Shown piece by piece: positions 39,501 to 52,435 of a DNA stretch of 64,000 bases. A model generated the notes under the pieces. That model made no database searches, was not told the DNA's origin, and worked only from the letters and a program-made list of their open reading frames with translations. Origin of the DNA: Boletus sp. NGJ (lineage: Eukaryota; Basidiomycota; Agaricomycetes; Boletales; Boletaceae); the NCBI GenBank assembly GCA_019096195.1, contig JAGTXK010000073.1, positions 1,116,001 through 1,180,000 on the forward strand, in the 5' to 3' direction. Within the stretch, counting starts at the first letter, position 1. Every line of letters starts with the position of its first letter. The translations under genes and the position numbers were made by a program.

Positions 39501-40557
39501 AGCAGCCTGCAGCCTTGAGACTGCGTCAGTCAGTTCCATTTCCTGTACCTTGCCGCCATCGTCGCCGCCGTCATCGTCCGAGGACGGGATATAAGGAGTA
39601 TTTCCCGAGTGCGTAGCGGAGCGAAGGGCCAACCACGCTTCGCTCGGTGGCTCGGGCGGACGAACAAGGGGAACCGTAAACTCCATCGGCTGCGATACAT
39701 CACCGTCTGAGGTGAAAGATTGTGACTGTGCAGACTGTTCTTCGACGTAGGATGTCTCATTGGATACATCCTGCTGATCATCGTGAACATCTGTAGGTGG
39801 CTGGGGTACGGAAAGATTCGCAAGTGGCTGCCGAGAAACTCCAAAGGATAGTGAGCGTTTGCGGACGATATTTCGGGGGACAACTTCCGTCACGTCCATG
39901 TCATCACCGTCAGACGGAGCGTCCACGTGATTGAACTCGTCATCCATGAAGCCGTCCGTTCCGGCCTTGAAAAACGCAGATGGGGAAAAGCCTGTATCAT
40001 CGGAGTCCATCTCCATCGACTCCTCTCCACCGCCCTCGCTGAAGGTCATTGAATGGCGAGCCGAACTGCGGCGACGATACTTCTGTGCGCCTGGATACGC
40101 ATTCTCGTCATTTGTGGCCCGGGGAGTGTCGGGCTCTGGGTCGGCAGCAGGCGATGACTGTGGCGAAGCTGTGCTGTTTGTGTTGTGATCCGGTACTTCG
40201 AAGAGGCGTACATGAGCATGGTTGGCAAAGCTGACGCGCCTGCCCAGGGATTTGTGAGTAAGATTGTCGTCGCGATAGTCGCGAGTGATGTCCATGGATT
40301 GGGTTGCATCGTCAGCATCATCAAGAGCATTGACTGCTGCCTTGAGGATGCTCTTCCTAGGAGCCTAAGAAAAGTTAAGTGGTGGCAGGACTGGATGGAA
40401 AGGAACGTACGAGCGAGCGACGGGCTTTGGCTGCTGGGCTGAGCGGATCGCCAGGAGCAATGGAGTGAGCGCGACGTTTGCGACCAGGGTGGGCGTGATT
40501 TTTGTTGGCGGCAGCAAATGAGTTTCGCCGCGAAGGCGAGTTGTGTTTGACCGTCAT
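36576..40557 (-). CDS. SPC7: Kinetochore scaffold Spc7/KNL1
   Basis: Spc7/KNL1 is the outer-kinetochore scaffold that recruits PP1 and Bub proteins for the spindle checkpoint. Exons 40557-40411, 40364-37824, 37768-37593, 37537-37356, 37304-36737 and 36705-36576 give 1247 aa. Both PP1-docking motifs are present: SILK in APRKSILKAA and RVSF in GRRVSFANHAHVRLF. MELT-like motifs are MDIT, MDVT, MEFT and MELT. A Pro/Ser-rich middle follows. Then comes the conserved Spc7 domain (ISIEQFFEMTGIRFMDDI), a long coiled coil (LDRLEEKLNEVESQKKEV) and a C-terminal RWD-like region (LHMWRVTRVLPEL). ACGCGT and CACGTG boxes lie just upstream. Confidence 0.95.
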
Positions 40558-40613
40558 CAAACGACCGAAAGATACCGCAAACCGACTCGACCATATCAGC
40601 ACAATAACACGGG

Positions 40614-40647
40614 CACGTGACATTTACTCGACGCGTCTTATCACGTG
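40614..40647 (-). promoter_or_regulatory. ACGCGT and two CACGTGA boxes upstream of SPC7
   Basis: CACGTG occurs at 40614-40619 and 40642-40647, flanking ACGCGT at 40631-40636. All are within 90 bp of the SPC7 start codon. The same pair of motifs recurs between kinesin-6 and MTQ2. Binding factors are inferred from yeast MBF and bHLH sites. Confidence 0.55.
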
Positions 40648-40798
40648 ATTAACTCCCTCTTTTCATCCGTCTTACGTTTTTCCTCAATGACCTGCCATGC
40701 TCCATCGCCCCAACCACCTCTTCCACCTCGTCTTCGGTCACTATATTCTTCTTCCCCAGTTGCCTAGTTCGTGATTGAGAACTCTGTAAACCCCACCT

Positions 40799-43700
40799 TC
40801 AACCTGCGTACCTCTTTTTTTTCTTCACCGGGTCCACCTCTCCTTTACCAGGGACATACTCAACACCTGGACCGCCGGCTTCCACAGCTGTTTGGCGGAG
40901 CTTTCTGTTTGGTAGAACTACGACCGAATCATCCGCTTCAGCCAAGGCATCATCCCCTATAGAAAGTCCCTTTATCTCCCGCTCAAGCTTGGATACCGAT
41001 CTCGTCGCCCTTTTCCCTGTACTTGTTTTTGAAGCTTTGTCGTGAATCGCTTTTTTGTGGTTCTTGCTGTTCTTAGCAGCCGTCGGAGGAATGTAGTCAT
41101 CTGAAGCATCATCGTTGACCATATCCTCAGCATCATCTTCATCCGTCTCCAGGGAGAGTACATCATTTGCATGGTCATTTGTCTTCCCGGAAAGTGGCGC
41201 CTCTGTCTCTAGCTGTGCACTGTGATATTCTATAGTCTTTGCACTTGCGGCAGGAATTCCCTTCCCGTGTGGTGGAGAGGAAACCGTCTCCGACTCGGCA
41301 TCCGTTTCATATTCCTGAGCAGAGTCCTCCTCGGATATAGACTAAGTCAATTTAGTTCATGGGTGCCACTGCAAGATGCGAACAACGTACGTCTCCAACA
41401 ATATCTTCAATCTCGCTCTCTGAATGTGGTTCGATCACCGGCTCCTTTGAGGTCCCAAGCAAGCCAGCCTGGTGCAGCATGTCGATCTTTGCATCGATCT
41501 TTCGTTCATTGCGTTCAACCTGTTTTACTCAGTAAGCAGAACATGGTCGGGAATACTGTGTCGGCGCACCTCACTCATGAGTCTCTGCGCATAGGTTCTC
41601 TCGACAGCACGCATCCTCTCTTCCATCTCTCTCATGACTTCCTCTCGAGTTTCCGCTTCCACTAAGGCGCACCGCATTTCTGCTTCATAAAGCTGAAAAA
41701 ATTGCATCATGGATTAGCTCCGAGTAATTTCGATCTCGCGCATACCCTTAGACGTAGGTCTTCAATTTCATCGAACAAGGCATCCACCAATGGATTGATT
41801 GGTTCATCGTCACTATCCTCCCCCTGATCACCGCTCATCTCTTCGTCTTCTGGAGTGGATATTATGCAGCCACTAGAAAGCTCCGGTAATCATGCTTACC
41901 TTCAAGCACCTCCAGATGTGCCTCACTGAGCTTCTTTCCTGGCCCGAAGCTCGATATTGTCACCTTTCGTATAATGGCACGTGGCAGAGCCGAAGGGCCT
42001 GGTTTAGTAGTCGCACTAGGCTTGCTAGGACTGGTATGGACGCGAGGAACGGGGGCATTGTTCACTACCGTCGATATCTCTCTCGCCAACGCAGAAAATT
42101 TCATAACATGCGAGTTTTCGTCAAACCCTGTGTCGTATGGATTGACATTTACGATCATAGCCTAAGCGGGCCAGGAGAATTAGCGACTATCAATTCGGAA
42201 ACCAGGGACGCACGACTCGGCCATCACCAGCGAAGTAATCCATGAGAATCTCAGTCAACTTGCTGTGTCGAAAGGGTACCAAAGCTAATGCTCTTCTTAC
42301 ATCCCTGGTATCGCTCTGGCCTGGGTTGGCAAGACTTTGAGCTAAGCGCTTTTGGTTGGACCTCATAATCTGCAAACATGGTCAAGTTATGGTCTGTTCG
42401 AGACAACATCTAGTTACCTCCATGCACTGCCCCAAGACCATGAGGGACTTGTTGATGTTGCCTGCTTCCTTGAGTCGGTCACCGGTGGTTTGAGTATGCT
42501 TCGTCCGTTCTGACCCAGCCAGATCAACAACGGTGAGTCGTGATGTTTGAACTGAACCTGGGTTCTAGCGCAAGTCGAGTGAATACTAGCCATGTGATGG
42601 GAGACGAGGCCTACATCTCGGTCACCACGGTGATTTCTGAGAACCTTTACGGTGATCATGCTGTGACTTCGACTGCTTTGACTATTTGCAAGCGTTCCGA
42701 ACACACGCCTATGCAGCTGCCCAAGTTTGACGAGAGCTTTCGCTTGTGTAGCGCTGGCAACGCGGAAATGTTTGAGTCCGGAAATATACCTCCCTGCATT
42801 TCCAGTTCCACTGTCATCCATTGCATCGTGTGCGGGAGATGGTTTTACTGCAAGCGCCTTTCGAGTCACGATAACCGCATGTGCACCTTGGCCAGGGAGG
42901 TTTGGCGTGCTACGCGAAATCCCCGCCACTTCATTGTCCTGATTATCGTTGACCGAAGCAAGAAGGTCGTAGACTTTCTCGTTGTATACTTCCACGTAAG
43001 AAATCCAGACGGAATATTCATAGTTGCGATCGAGTTTAATCGTCGTCGGATCCGCGTGAAGGTCAGAGTCATTTGAGGATGTCATATGTTCAGCCAAAAC
43101 TTCAGCTAGGGCCGGTTCGCTTGGAACATCGATGTCTATAGAGGGAGGGATGAGATCTGACGGATCAGCCTCCTCTACCCCATAGAGTCGGACAGGTCGG
43201 TACTGTGGCTTTTTCGTTAGCGAGTTAGTTCCAGGTCACCTGCACGTACTCACGCGTCCATCACTCTGTAGACCTTCCACACTGTTGAATATTACGTCTA
43301 ATGTCCTTGGCAGGATTCCACCAGAGCCAGGCTCATTTCCACCCTGGATAGTGTAGGTTTTCCCGGAATTTGTGACTCCATACGCAAAGAGAAGACCATT
43401 CTGCCCGTCCAACAGGTCCTGAACAAGAGGAAGTGTCGTTTTCGCGAAGAAGTCGGCTTGCTGAGTGGACGGGAGGAAGACATGAGAGAACTTGTAAATC
43501 GAGGAAGGGGGCGTCGTTGATGCTCGATAATACAATCCAGATGCTCCACGGCCGTCGTTGGATGGATCGGTCATCCTTACCGCAGTGTCCGATAATGGAT
43601 CCAAGTAAGGCATGGTAGCCGGCTCATCGTCAGCCAGATGAGGTCTTATGCGAAGATATGCCTTTTGCAAGGTGATTCTGATGTTGTGATACGTAGGACT

Positions 43701-43992
43701 CTGCACGTACCATGATTGGTTCTTGTTCTGCTGTCGCTGACTTCGTGACCAGAGGTTTGCCAGCCCTCTTGGGTGCAGTATGCTTTACATCAGGTGAGTT
43801 GGGTCTGTTTGCAAGAGGTTTTCTAGAGGCTGCTGTCTTTGTTGCAGAGACACCTGGGGCGGTTGATCGAGTGGAAGCCTTTGCCTTGATCGCTTTGATC
43901 GCAGGGGGTGGACTTGGCGACGGGACAGGTGGAGTCTTTGTTCGCGCTGAAGCGCGGGTGGTGGGCGCAGATGCCTTTGCACGACCAGCCAT
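40799..43992 (-). CDS. Kinesin-6 family motor (MKLP/KIF20/Klp9-like)
   Basis: Kinesin-6 motors organise the anaphase spindle midzone. The start at 43992 opens a basic, Ala/Pro/Ser-rich head. Skipping a 50-nt intron (ATG|GTACGT to GCAAAAG) joins EPIM to [11 protein letters not shown]. Motor motifs are: P-loop [25 protein letters not shown], switch [11 protein letters not shown], switch [12 protein letters not shown], then [12 protein letters not shown] and [15 protein letters not shown]. An insertion of roughly 70-90 residues after [16 protein letters not shown] ([14 protein letters not shown] and beyond) matches the long loop 6 typical of kinesin-6. A coiled coil ([20 protein letters not shown]) and a basic tail ending [10 protein letters not shown] follow. 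The start is 83 bp from that of MTQ2. Confidence 0.93.
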
Positions 43993-44075
43993 GGTGCCAG
44001 TAGAGGATGGTCGCGACGCGTCGTGCCACGTGATCTATTTATCTCAGCCTATCATGTCCCACGCAACTCGTCACG
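43993..44075. promoter_or_regulatory. 83-bp divergent promoter with ACGCGT and CACGTGATC
   Basis: This tiny interval between the kinesin-6 and MTQ2 start codons holds ACGCGT at 44016-44021 (in palindromic GACGCGTC) and CACGTG at 44027-44032. These are the two motifs also found upstream of SPC7. It is the shortest divergent spacing in the window. Confidence 0.65.
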
Positions 44076-45036
44076 ATGCTCCCAACGCCAGATCTATCCC
44101 ATCTCTCCTACAACGACAAGCTCCATGTATACGACCCAGCAGGCAGGCTTCAGTAACAGTTCGCTGCTGGTCATCGACTCATAGATCCAAAGAGGACACG
44201 TTCCTACTTCTAGATGGCCTTGAAAAGGATGCAGAACAACTCAAAACACAAAAACCCTTGATATGCCTTGAGATTGGGTAAGAACAAATCCGGACAATCA
44301 GTCCTTTTCTCTCAAGACCCAAGCTAGCTCTGGATCTGGCTGTGTGTCTGCGTTCCTTGGCTCAATTCTGGGACCAACAAATGCCCGTCAGTTATTCTCA
44401 ACTACATGTGACACCCATTACCGATTACCGTGCCAGTTTACCTTTGCACTGACATCAACCAACGCGCCTCAACTTGCACTTTTGCCTCTGGAAAGCAGAA
44501 CAAGGTACTTTTCCCATCACCAGTCACTTCAAAAAACTTCACTCAAGTTCAAGGCGGTCTAGGTCCCTCTCGACCCAATTACGTGCGATCTCTGCGAACC
44601 ACTGTTGACGCGGCTGCGACATTGCGTTGACATCATATTGTTCAACCCTCCATACGTTCCCACAGTCCGTAAAGAATCTGTCCATGCACAAGACAGTGCT
44701 GGCATCGCTGGCTCTTGGGCAGGGGGACTAGACGGCATGGAAGTAACAAATCGTTTTCTAGACAACGTTGAGGTATGTCGTACTCTCGACTCGTGTGCTG
44801 CAAATTACCTACAACAAAGGTCAGAATTTATTGTCGGATTGCGGCAAGTTCTATCTCGTAGCACTAGCGCAGAACAATATCCCAGAGATTCGTCATAGGA
44901 TGCAGGAAAGGTTCAATATGAGCAGTCGGGTGCGTGCAGTTTTCTGAGGCATGGCCTCACTGATAGGTTCCAGATTGCACTACAAAGACGAGCCGGAAGG
45001 GAACATTTATTCATCATATGTTTTTCTCGGAGCTGA
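44076..45036 (+). CDS. MTQ2: eRF1 methyltransferase catalytic subunit Mtq2 (HemK/PrmC-type)
   Basis: Mtq2, with Trm112, methylates the Gln of the GGQ motif in translation release factor eRF1. Exons 44076-44142, 44193-44277, 44328-44386, 44437-44504, 44563-44772, 44825-44929 and 44974-45036 give 218 aa, a normal length. It reads YDPAEDTFLLLDGLE, then SAM-binding motif I LEIGSGSGCVSAFLG, CTDINQRA, and the catalytic NPPY within IILFNPPYVPT. It ends VALAQNNIPEI and LQRRAGREHLFIICFSRS. Intron 1 (44143-44192) is best explained as GC-AG, because CCAGCAG|GCAGGC is the only junction that restores the invariant YDPAED block. Confidence 0.92.
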
Positions 45037-45194
45037 GGTATATTACGGGGGAGAAATATCATGCAAGTCAACAATGCGTTCACGTTCGCGGTGAAACAGA
45101 TAATGCAAGAAATAACATTTTCGGTGGGTCAATAGACTATATGCGCCAAACACCAAAAAGCAAAATGAATGTCAAGACATGTGACTCAAGGCAG

Positions 45195-48100
45195 TCAGAT
45201 CCAGCTGTCATCAGGTCTGCGGCCCCTGATACTAAACCTGGACGGTGAAGCTAGATGGCGTTCAGGGGTAGCGGGGTCGTGGTGATTGGGATTGGTGTCT
45301 CCGTCGAACTCCAGGCGGAGACGAAGCTGACCGGCTTCGCGTAAGGCGAGCGAGACGTCGGCCGTGATGTTTCGATCAGGCAGAATATGGCTCCAAATCT
45401 GAAGTGGCAATATCAGAATGCGAGAACTTCGACGGAGTTCAAAGATAGCACGAACATCAACCTCTCCCTCCGCGATCAGCTTGTCCTTTCCGAGCGTCTT
45501 GTGGTCGTACACCCACACGTGCATTTTCGGCGTACGCGCACTAGCAGCGAAGATAAAGGACTCGTTCCTGTCATCATTCAGTATCCGAGGTATCGATTGA
45601 TACTAATTGCCACTCACCACTCCGGTGCAGAAGTCTTAGTACCGTGTTTGGTCTTGAATTCTCTATCGCCGACACGCAACGTGGCATACGGTTTCACATC
45701 GCTCCCAGGAAGATCCTTCGCACTGAACACCACTACACGCAACGATCCGGGCTCCGAAGGAGGACCCCCTGTGCCACGAGGACCTGATTCTGTTGATGGG
45801 AAGACAGCAGACTCACGAGCTGAAGTCGAATTCTGGTCCACGGAACGCAAAGGGTGTTCGGGCAGGGTCTCTGCAGGTGGGACGTGGTTTTCGGGTGACT
45901 TGCCATGGCGAAAGAATTCCTTTTTGAAAATACCCTCTACACCGTGAACGACACCTTTGCCTGCCCCCACCGGCAACACGCCGATTTGGGTCATAGCGCG
46001 ACCAGCCGCTGAGAATGTGGATGTAGTCTTGCGCGCCTTGGCAATGATCTCAGGCGCGAATGTCAACCGAATGCATACTTGTCCCTTTTCCCCATGTTTC
46101 TCCGTTGACAGGTTAACGACACGCTCCACACATTCGAAAGGTTCCAGATCATGCAGGGTGATCTTGCCAACTCCCAGGCTCTTTGATTGTTCAAGTTGAT
46201 TCCAGTCGAATACCTCCAGTGAGAAGTCCGCAGCAACCCGAGATGGCTGGGAGAATTTGGACAATGCAGAATGGAGAGGATTTACAACTTACCACATTGA
46301 CTGTGAAGTCTTCTGCCCAATCGGGGTGCAGAGTCTTCTTTTTCGTCTGTGACTTGAACACTTTGTATCCATTGAGGGTGAATACTGCGTATGGGTCGGA
46401 TTTACCTTGTACAAAGGTGTCAGAATTGAGGGATAAAATGCATACAACGTCATACCTCCTCTATCAACGGCCATGATATCTCTGCCTTCAATTAATTCAA
46501 CACGCAGGACACCTTGATCTGCGTACCTCATAAAAAACGTGTCAGCAGGAAGATAAAACAACGTACTATTGATGCTCTCCCTTGGTTCCAACTTGACGGG
46601 GACGGGTACATAGCGCGCTTCAATCTCGACAGTAGAAATGTTGCTCTCGTCGTCCACATCAGTCAAGACAAATGATTCGCGGCGGTTCTGTGCGTGAACC
46701 GGGTTAAAGACACGACTGTATTGCAACATCCAACTTACCAGCGTTGCTTCCAGGAACGACTTCGCGCCACCTTTCCATTCAGCGATGATATCGTCTCTGT
46801 CGCCTTCCGCGTTTTCATTCAGCCGCAACCAGACACGACCAAAGTCGAGCTCCTTGATGAAACCTTCCCCCACGTATTGCCACTGTGCATGCGTGCTGCG
46901 AGCCTTGATCGTGCTAAACGCCGGCCAATACCCGTCATCTAGGAGAACCTCCAAGCGAGCTTTCTTCTGAAGTTTGCCTGACAGAACGTTGAAGATGATA
47001 ACACCGGACTCTAAACAAGCATTGAGCCTCGCAAAGGTCATAAGTAGAGTCGACATACGGTGTTCCAAAAGTTGTTCCTTGTTGAGCTCCAGCCCGGAAG
47101 GTTGCTTCTTGCCTTCCTTTTCTGGATCTTCTTCATCACCTTGAGGCTTGGGCTCTGTCTGGGATACATCACCAGTGCTGGTGTTGTGTGACGGCTTGGG
47201 TGCATGCGAATCCAGCTCCGTCATGGGGCGATCGACCGTGACGGTCTGTGATAACAGCAGAGACGAAGAGGATGTATCAGTGACATCCACAGCAACACCA
47301 CCGCCCGTTACGCCATTCGTTGTCTTTGCAGCTCTTTGGATCTCGTTCTCTCCTGCGTCAAAACCGACGTGCTTGAGAGCCAAAGCGGGAATAAATTCAG
47401 CGACGAAATGAAGGTGACCCTTGAATGTGTTTTGCCCATCAAGTTGAATGGGTTGAACAACTTCCTTCCTACCAATGGACTCATGGCGAAATTGGGGATC
47501 GGATGATGACTCCTGCACGAGGTCGTGGACGTGAAACTCAACAGAACCGAGAGAACGATCCTAAAGAATAAACATAAGCATGAGTATGAGATAAGAGCCA
47601 TTATTACCTTTGTCAGGTGCTGATAATCCATCACTTCCATAAACATGGACTGCAAATTGATCAGGTTGAGCTGTGAAAATCAAAGATTTGCCGACCTCTC
47701 TGAGGGAGTGTACTGCACGATCTGGTCAATATGGTATCAAGAACAGTGTTGTGGAGACATACCAGGTATGTAGATGATTTGATCCCACACAGGGTTCAGA
47801 TCTGTAACATGATGGGATAAACGCTCAGCATGCCCGAGAGAACCCGGCACATACTGTTGTTGATAACCTCTGTTCGACCCTGAACGACGTTGTTGATCAG
47901 AATTCGAACATAGGGATCACTCTGGAATAAAATGTTAGGCTTCCTACCCTAGCGATATTTCGATGGACAGACCTTGCCACCAAGGGCAGCTTCTACATTT
48001 CTTTAAAAAAGTCAGGCTGTTTTCTTCGCGATGCTACAAACGACCCACTTGACATCTGATGCTTTCTGGAGCCAAAGTCTCACAACACCGATGGGTGGGA

Positions 48101-50529
48101 CGTATTGAGAAACCCCACTGAGAACACCTGCCATTTGCAGCGGCTTCCATTGTGTACTAATCCTCATCTTGCCGGTCTTGCTCAGGGGCCACCAGTCTCG
48201 TCCCTCCGATTTTTCCGCTGTAAGTAGGTCCCCGACCCGCACAGACATAAACCCAACCACGGGGTCCTTTAAGAAGTCTCGATCGTCCACGACTTTAACC
48301 GTAATCACCGAAGAATGCATATCCGAGCACAGAAATTCGGTGCTAGACTCCCAGACAGGACTGTTGGTGTGCTTGATGATTTGCGATTTGTGAATAGGGG
48401 AAGTATCGGAGTCAAGATAGACTTTCACAAAAGGATTCAGATCTCCGGAAAGCGACTTCGATGCGTCAAGATCCTTAGCTTGATGAACAGTCAAACGAAC
48501 TATGCCAACGTCTGAAAGGGGAGTGAGTTGGACGAATAATATGAGGACTTTTGTACAAACTCGTTTCCGGTAATCGCTCCTGGCCGTCAACCATCTGGGG
48601 TTTGAGTACAGGATAATAAGAGACGTCGAATCGAATCTGTCCACGGTCCTTTCCATCCCTTAAGATCGGCAGTTCAACACCCTCGAAAATAGCATCTTCG
48701 ATGAGCTTGTTCATATCAAATATGGCAGCACCAAGAGACGTGTCTTTCCTGTGCTCGTTGTAATCCAACACGGTGAGCACCAGCTGCTCTTGTAAAGAAT
48801 TGACGAGAATAAACTTTGTCTCCATCCAAGTCGGGTTGTACCTGCGGAACGATCAGTGGGATAATAAAAAAAGACAAGGAAAAAGCACCAACGTCGACTT
48901 CCTATATTTGGTCCTTGCAAGCTCCTGACGGTTACTGATACTAATACTGACAAAAGGATCTGGTGACCCTCCGCCGATCTGACTGTACTTGAGTCCTCGA
49001 GCGGCATGTACGGTTACTTGTATTACCCCAGCTGCCGCATCCAAGGGAGCGCCGGACAATAATTGCTCCAAATTGAGCGTGAAAACGTTTGGCTCGTACA
49101 TCATAGGACCAATACTTGCATGGACCATTTCACGGATGAAGTCCGAGAGTCCGGGAATCTATCATGAGGGATCAGTAGCTGAAGAAAGCTGTCCGAGATG
49201 CACCGACATGAGCGATATCAAAACCAAATGTTTCACCACCAACTGGCTTGAGGACGAAGTCGAAAACAGGCTTCTCCAAGAAGCTGAGATCCATAACTTG
49301 TATATGAGGGAAATTAGACACTAGCTTCATTTTGACCCTCATAAGACCGCTGAAGCTGATATCTTCGATTAAGATGGGCATAGCAGCAGTTGCTAAACCT
49401 TTTCCAATCCTCACGGACAACACTATTTTGGGATTGACCTTCCGTGCTGCTTGGCGAGGAGTCAAATCAGACACATCGTTGGGAGTGAACGAGATTCCCC
49501 AGTCCATCAAAACGATGTCCTCCTCCGTGTTTGGGAAGGTCCTGACTCTCTGGATTCGTGGGGCTTTTGTACCAAGGGTGAAAGTACTGAGGCGCAAGGA
49601 ATCCAGAAATGTGGGTGTGCTTGTGCTGAGGACTTGATCAACGGAGGCCACCATCGAAGCGGAAAGTACGGGTTCGTAGATGAGCCAGAAACGATCGAGA
49701 AAATGGTTCAACCATTCTGCGCTCTCATGCTCGGAGGCCAATCGTGATTTCACAAGCTCGCGCTGAATATCATCGCGGGCACGGCGACGAAAACGCGTCA
49801 TGGAGTTGACGTAGTACGTGTTACAGATCGCAAGGAGGATGAACAACCATCCCCATCCAAGGTTGAAGCGTGTCAGGAAGTGAGACGCAAATACAGCCTA
49901 AAAATCGCGTTAGACAAAGCAAGGAAGAAAAAGTGTAAGACATACGAAGAAAATCAGTGCGGCGTTATGGTACCAGGCACCGTAGAATTGTTCGCTCAAA
50001 AAAAGTCCAAGGATAGACTTGTCTTTCTCTTCTCCCTCTTCAAGGGGAGGGGTATCTATATTGGCGACGGCACGCCAGCCAACTTTATACCAGTAGGGGA
50101 CAACGGGGACAGGGCCTAATGGGTAGCCGCCTGGCGTAGGCGGAAGTGAGGTAGGGTGCTCAAGTTCCTCCATTGTCGCTTTTTTGGCATCATGGACAAC
50201 GATTGCTGGTAAGATGTGCCCGCCTTGAGTGCCCACTGAGACTTCTGAGCGAGCGCATGTTTTAGCCAGCTCCTGAGAGGAACACTGTATGCCAACACAC
50301 CTCTCGCGTTGATTGGTTCGGTGTCTGTAACGGCGTGTGGGACGATGTTGTTGTGCCCCTCACTGGCCGCTGCAGCCTTTGCTTGGGGTGATGCTTCTGG
50401 ATTGAACGAGTGGACAACAGCCCCTTTAGAGGCGTCACTGGCAAGTATGTCGTGTAGTTGGTCAGGCGCGACGTGTTCCTGGGTGCTTTGGTATTGTGCA
50501 GCCTCGTGTTGAGGAGTGCTGGTCGCCAT
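45195..50529 (-). CDS. Tricalbin / extended-synaptotagmin-like SMP and C2-domain tether
   Basis: Tricalbins tether cortical ER to the plasma membrane and move lipids. The start at 50529 gives MATSTPQHEAAQY and a soluble N-terminus. A hydrophobic hairpin follows (FYGAWYHNAALIFFVCLTLFL, FILLAICNTYYVNSM). The SMP lipid-binding domain runs from SAEWLNHFLDRFWLIYEPVL through FTLGTKAPRIQRVRTFP to DLSFLEKPVFDFVLKPVG. Several C2 domains follow: GVIQVTVHAARGLKYSQIGG..SPDPFVSI, GIVRLTVHQAKDLDASKS, GVVRLWLQKASDV, LRVELIEGRDIMAVDRGG, and SLRVVVFSAKDLPGSDVKPYA near 45700. Many short introns interrupt it, so total length is not fixed here. Which yeast paralogue (Tcb1-3) it matches is undecided. Confidence 0.93.
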
Positions 50530-50718
50530 GGTGGGTGGGGAGAAGAAACGAAGGAGAGGAGGGCAACGTAGACTAAGACTAAAGTAGGAGACAGAAAACG
50601 TGCTTAACCAGGACAGAGGTGAAATTACTATCTACTATCTTTAAACATTTATTACGCTACGTAGCAAGGATGCATCCGTCTCGGCAAATTTCCTTATGGA
50701 GGTGGTGACCCCGCGTCC

Positions 50719-52256
50719 TCACAGCTCCGCCCATCCGCCCTCGACGTCCTCGCCGCCGCCAACAACGACGAGCAGAAAAACGATGACACTTGCCGCAATG
50801 CGCATCCCCAGTCCCCTGTACAGCTGTCCGACACCAGTCCGCCTCAGCCAACTTTGTCTGCCCCCCTCTGCTTCTTCTCCCTGACGCTTCTCCTTCTCAG
50901 CGGTGGGTTTCCTCCGCGGACGCTTAATTGGCAAATCTGATCTCTCTTCTGTCAAGATGTGCCACAGTGTATCAACAATACCGTTGTATGGCACGGGTCT
51001 TGTTTCCACGCAGGTACGCAGTGGCTTTGCCGTCCCGCGCGTCTGAATTTGCAGCCTTCGGCGAACCGTCTCAACTGGCAAGGTCACTAACAGACTCGCA
51101 CATCCCGCAAGAACCTGCGCGAACGCCCACGCAACGGGGTGCGTGTCTGCTGCAACGTATGGACCAAGCCACAGTCGTGGAGCAATAGCTGCGGGCAATG
51201 TAACGTGTATAAATGAGCGGAGCCCGGTTTCAAGTATGGTCGGTATCAGGAGATGAGGGTGCAGGTAAACGCCTCTCAGACCACCCTCATTCGCTAGAAT
51301 GTCGGAGAGAGCGTGGATGGGGCCTTTATACGTCTTGTACCGTGGTATCGACGACTGGGCGATCAGGCGCGTGCGGACGAGATCAAGAGGTGACAACAGA
51401 AAGCCAGTCAGAACGTGTGAAGCTACCGGTAGCAACGGTGACGGCTGGTAGAATCCACCCTGCGATGAGAGGAACAGGGAATTTAAGACGCTGTCAGCGA
51501 GTGGTTGTAGATTCGCAAAAGCAACGTCGTGAATACATGACGTGAGCAGACCTAAGGAAAATGAACTCAGCAACCGTTTCATACCTTTGAGCGACCATTA
51601 CCTTTCCATAGTGACAGCCATCCTTCCCCGTGAAAACCAACGAGGCGTTGGATCATACCCCACGAGGTGCTAGCGCTGCCAACCGGAATGATATACTCTG
51701 GGCGCGTTCCGTCTTCCATAACAGAAGTCCTAATCATATACCCCCTGTCGTCTACAAGTTTTGGAGCTGGATAGCGAGTCGGGACAGTACCGGGTTCTAC
51801 AAAGTATGACTCCTCTTCGTTTGTTGCTTCACTAAGCTACGGGACGCGTCAACTGGTTAAATGTCGGAACTGTATTGTACCCACCGTTTCCGTCTCTTCT
51901 TCCGCTTCCTCCTCAGGTTCTTGGGTGAGGGCATCCTTCGGGACCCACTGAACCTGGAGAAGTAACTTTCCAACTTCCAATGGCATTGCCATGGCAGTGC
52001 TGCAGTACTGCAGTAAGGCCGAAGCTACCAATGAGCGGAAGAGGAGGGAAATGTCGAGTGACGAAGGCTCGCCAATGTTCAAGGATGGAGAAAGGTCAAA
52101 TACGGAATTTGGAGCAGGACGGGTGGTCCATTGATAGGATGAGGATGAGGCGTTGGTGGCAGATTGTGTCGGGACACTTGACGAAGGCGGTGGAATGAAC
52201 GTCCATTGAGTCGACGGAGGGTTATACAGATCACGGAGGGATGGATTTGAGGCCAT
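50719..52256 (-). CDS. UGO1: Mitochondrial outer-membrane fusion protein Ugo1 (SLC25A46-like carrier family)
   Basis: Ugo1 links Fzo1 and Mgm1 in mitochondrial fusion and is a modified carrier protein. The start at 52256 gives MASNPSLRDLYNPPSTQWTF. The soluble N-terminus leads to a first carrier-like repeat (LVASALLQYCSTAMAMPLEV GKLLLQVQWVP). SWGMIQRLVGFHGEGWLSLW and two further repeats follow: VLTGFLLSPLDLVRTRLIAQ, with a carrier P-x-D-x-x-R signature, and LLVTLPVETVRRRLQIQT, then TGVGQLYRGLGMRIAASV. The last segment (VIVFLLVVVGGGEDVEGGWAEL) lacks the charged tail of metabolite carriers. An upstream in-frame ATG at 52319 exists, but I prefer 52256. Confidence 0.9.
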
Positions 52257-52435
52257 CACAATACAAGCTGTCGTACAATGGGGCAATTTCTCGCGGATGC
52301 TTTGAAGTTTGCTTACCAAAGGCTAATCTATATTATTATTATTCACAACACCAATATCTCTGCTCAATATTCAGTGATTGACCGAGGTAGGCCAGCTTTG
52401 CATAGACACTGAACAAGTTTGGAGAGGACAATTAC

